A program made the translations under genes and the position numbers. The notes below the pieces were generated by a model. It ran no database searches. It was not told the DNA's origin and was given only the letters and a program-made list of their open reading frames with translations. From Chloroflexota bacterium (GTDB taxonomy: Bacteria; Chloroflexota; Anaerolineae; UBA1429): a stretch of 7,640 bases of DNA. The first letter of the stretch is position 1. Each line of letters begins with the position of its first letter. Positions 5,649 to 7,640 of this stretch are shown here, piece after piece. The stretch is taken from positions 1 through 7,640 of the forward strand of contig JAAZBY010000651.1 of NCBI GenBank assembly GCA_012513595.1. Direction: 5' to 3'.

Positions 5649-7148
5649 CTAGACGGATCGCGCCGACCGCATGCCGCGGTCATAGTAGGCCATGATCTCA
5701 CCCCGCCGGTCGGCGCCCTCGCGCGCGTTGGGCTGGTCGATCATGGGCGCGTCCGCGCGCACGTGGGGCGGATAGTCGGGCTGCGGGAGCCAGTCTCGCA
5801 GCAGCGCCGTCAGTTCCGCGCGCAGGGGCGCCATCGTCGGTTCGTCGCTGAGATTGTGCAGCTCGGCCGGGTCAGCGACCAGGTCGAAGAGCAGGCTGCG
5901 CTCCGGCTGCCGATGGTTGAGCAGCAACTTGTGCCGTGCGGTGCGCGCCATCAGCTCGCCACCGTTCGACTGGGAAAAGACCACGTCGCGTTCCTCGCTG
6001 CCGGCCAGGTCGAGCCCGCTCATCCCCGGGGCGGGCGGAAGGCCAACGCCCCCCAGGATGGTCGGCGCCAGGTCCACGGTGCTGGCCAGGCGGCCCGACG
6101 CGAGGCCCCGAGTCGTCTGCCGCGGCCACTTGACCAGGAGCGGCACCCGCGCGAGGGGGTCGTAGAGGTGGTTCCCCTTCAGGATGCGGTGATGGAACCC
6201 CATATAGTCACCATGGTCAGAGGTGTGGACGACCATCGTATCCTCGTACAGCCCCCGGCGCTTGAGGGCCTCCAGCAGTCGGCCCACCTGAAAGTCGACC
6301 TGGGAGATGGTCGCATAGTAGTAGGCCATCACGCGCCGCAGGGAATCCCTGCTCAGCCGCTCGTCAGGGAAGTACCCCTGGCTGTAGGCCGCGTCCTGCG
6401 GGGGGATTCCGTCCGTCCAGCCGGGCAGCAGGGTGAGGTAGCGTGGGTCGTACATGCCGGCCCAGGGGCGGGGCGGGTCAAAAGGGTGGTGCGGCTTGAT
6501 GAACCCCACCATGAGCAGGTTGCCGCCGGGCCCCCACCCCTCGAGCGCCTCGAGGGCGCGCTCGCCGATCCAGGTCGTCGAGTGGCACTCCTCGGGGAGG
6601 TTCGAGGGGAGCGCGCCGAAGGTCTCCCAGTACTCTGCGGGCGCCTGCTCTCGGTAGGTGCGCTCCTGATCCTCCAGGTCGTTGACGTCGACCAGGTCGC
6701 GGTCGCGCAACCAGCGGTGATAGTCGTCGTCCCAGCGGCCCTGGCCGTCCTGCTCGGCCAGGTACATCTCCTGGAAGCCCACGTCGCAGTAGGTCGGCGT
6801 CAGGTGCATCTTGCCCACGGCCCTGGTGCGGTAGCCGGCACCGGCCAGCAGGCTGGCAAAGGTCGGCGTGCCCGGGAGCATGGTAGAGCGGTTCGTCACG
6901 CCGCGGTGCTCATGCACGTACAGCCCCGAGAGGAGCGAGTACCGCGACGGAGTGCACACCGGGAAGGGGCAGAAGCAGTTGTCGTAGCGGACGCCGTCCC
7001 GGGCCAGGTTGTCCAGATGAGGCGTGCGGATCTCCCGATTGCCGTAAGCCCCGAGGCACTCGCGGCGGTGCTGGTCCGCGTGGATGACAAGGACGTTGGG
7101 GCGCGCGCCTCCCGCAACGTCTGGGTTCGGACGGTGACTGCTGCTCAT
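5649..7148 (-). CDS. Type I sulfatase (arylsulfatase / alkaline phosphatase superfamily)
   Basis: A 499-residue sulfatase. The N-terminus gives the metal-binding strand NVLVIHADQHR (D25, Q26); the signature C65-T-P-S-R69 is the CxPxR motif whose cysteine must be converted to formylglycine by a maturase (FGE or anSME), not encoded here. Further landmarks are GKMHL (K113, H115), KPHHPF (H220-H221), and SDHGD (D311, H312) near the second metal site, then K324 in LKGN. The C-terminal subdomain includes the typical LLFDLVADPAELHNL near residue 430. It resembles the choline-sulfatase / phosphonate monoester hydrolase / glycan sulfatase range (COG3119), so sulfate-ester hydrolysis is likely but the substrate is not fixed. 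There is no signal peptide, unlike most glycan sulfatases, implying a cytoplasmic substrate. AGGAGG (7160-7165) lies 11 bases before the ATG. It starts 28 bases after the preceding partial gene and 17 bases before the esterase, consistent with one operon. Confidence 0.93.
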   Translation of the reverse strand: MSSSHRPNPDVAGGARPNVLVIHADQHRRECLGAYGNREIRTPHLDNLARDGVRYDNCFCPFPVCTPSRYSLLSGLYVHEHRGVTNRSTMLPGTPTFASLLAGAGYRTRAVGKMHLTPTYCDVGFQEMYLAEQDGQGRWDDDYHRWLRDRDLVDVNDLEDQERTYREQAPAEYWETFGALPSNLPEECHSTTWIGERALEALEGWGPGGNLLMVGFIKPHHPFDPPRPWAGMYDPRYLTLLPGWTDGIPPQDAAYSQGYFPDERLSRDSLRRVMAYYYATISQVDFQVGRLLEALKRRGLYEDTMVVHTSDHGDYMGFHHRILKGNHLYDPLARVPLLVKWPRQTTRGLASGRLASTVDLAPTILGGVGLPPAPGMSGLDLAGSEERDVVFSQSNGGELMARTARHKLLLNHRQPERSLLFDLVADPAELHNLSDEPTMAPLRAELTALLRDWLPQPDYPPHVRADAPMIDQPNAREGADRRGEIMAYYDRGMRSARSV

Positions 7149-7176
7149 CTCCCGGCGTGCCTCCTGGGCAGGTGGG

Positions 7177-7640
7177 TCAGTGGATATCGTCGGCGGCCGG
7201 GAGCAGGTCGCCGTTCAGCAGCGTGATCGGCACCAGCATCGCCGTGGGGCGGCCCTCGCTGGTGAGCTCCACCACCAAGCGGGCCAGCGGCACGTCGACG
7301 CGCTCGGCCAACAGGGTAAACGCGATGACCCTCGGCCCCGCCAGGTGCCCGGGGAGAACCTGCACCGCCCCCACCGGCGCCGGCGACACGGCCCACCCTT
7401 CCGGGGCGTACCAACGCAGGTTGAGGATGGCCTGGGCGCGATGGGTGTTGTGCAGCGTCAGGCGCACCGTCTTGGGCACGCCACTCCGCACCAGGGGGTC
7501 TTGGCCATAGTCGACGTCCACCTCAAAGAAGGGGAAGCGGAAGATCGGACCGCCGGGGTTGCGGAAGAGGCGGCGGCCGGTCTCCGCGCCGCACAGGTGC
7601 TCATCGGTGAGGCGGGCGAGGTCGGTGGGCCCGTCGGCCA
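7177..7640 (-). CDS. C-terminal part of a protein with a beta-rich domain, possibly ADP-ribosylglycohydrolase family
   Basis: The frame runs in from the right edge and encodes 153 residues to a TGA at 7177-7179. It begins with a short linker (TDEHLCGAETGRRLFRNPGG), then PIFRFPFFEVDVDYGQDP and a beta-rich domain with the features of an Ig-like/NEW3 sandwich: VRLTLHN, LNLRWYAPEGWAVSP, VIAFTLLAERV, ARLVVELTS, AMLVPITLLNGD. A Trp-Tyr-x-Pro-Glu-Gly-Trp motif is prominent. I recall such a C-terminal module on long ADP-ribosylglycohydrolase-like proteins, but the catalytic domain is outside the window, so this is a guess from memory and the family could be different. It is the most upstream gene of the visible operon, 28 bases before the sulfatase; any regulatory promoter is outside. 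A GTG at 7521 is internal to the frame and is not the start. Confidence 0.6.
   Translation of the reverse strand, partial: ADGPTDLARLTDEHLCGAETGRRLFRNPGGPIFRFPFFEVDVDYGQDPLVRSGVPKTVRLTLHNTHRAQAILNLRWYAPEGWAVSPAPVGAVQVLPGHLAGPRVIAFTLLAERVDVPLARLVVELTSEGRPTAMLVPITLLNGDLLPAADDIH

Noticed and set aside
5634..7226. A 530-codon open frame on the + strand opposite the sulfatase.
   Set aside because: It is antisense to a gene with complete sulfatase motifs, its translation is rich in Val, Arg, Gln, Ala and His without any family signature, and such frames arise from high third-position GC.

Overview
The window is GC-rich (by eye about two-thirds G+C) and densely packed, with long open frames antisense to most genes, as expected from GC-biased third codon positions. 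GTG as well as ATG starts, leaderless-looking intergenic spacing, Shine-Dalgarno sites and a short lipoprotein signal peptide point to a bacterium. The gene set (acetamidase/formamidase family, dienelactone-hydrolase-like esterases, a cytoplasmic-type sulfatase, a secreted lipoprotein) would suit a free-living heterotroph such as a Chloroflexota or similar environmental lineage. That placement is an impression from gene content only; there is no rRNA or marker gene to test it.

Layout from left to right. (a) 1-205, +: the C-terminal end of an acetamidase/formamidase-family protein, closed by a strong GC hairpin at 228-256 that it shares with the next, convergent, transcription unit. (b) 2009 to 262, -: a two-gene unit in which a HAD-superfamily phosphatase-like protein is followed, with a TGATG stop/start overlap, by an HD-domain phosphohydrolase-like protein. 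An extended -10 promoter lies just upstream and is bracketed by a perfect 10-bp inverted repeat. (c) 2010-2750: a 741-base divergent intergenic region with no convincing gene. (d) 2751-3803, +: an alpha/beta hydrolase of the acetyl-xylan-esterase/dienelactone-hydrolase type with a clear catalytic triad. (e) 3804-3921: a convergent gap with two strong hairpins. (f) Leftward from the right edge: a partial gene (C-terminal beta-rich domain, possibly of an ADP-ribosylglycohydrolase-family protein), then a type I sulfatase, a second alpha/beta hydrolase with a C-terminal extension, and after 102 bases a small lipoprotein of unknown function.

The sulfatase, the second esterase and the partial gene are separated by only 28 and 17 bases and are most simply read as one operon. 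A sulfatase next to an esterase suggests trimming of sulfate and acyl esters from an imported small molecule or oligosaccharide, since neither enzyme has a visible signal peptide; the substrate cannot be read from the sequence. The HAD/HD pair looks like a separate, translationally coupled pair of phosphate-ester hydrolases. I see no rRNA, tRNA, CRISPR array, insertion sequence or phage gene. Nothing in the window amounts to a clearly new system; the best leads are the coupled HAD/HD pair with its palindromic control region, the sulfatase/esterase operon, and the small lipoprotein.
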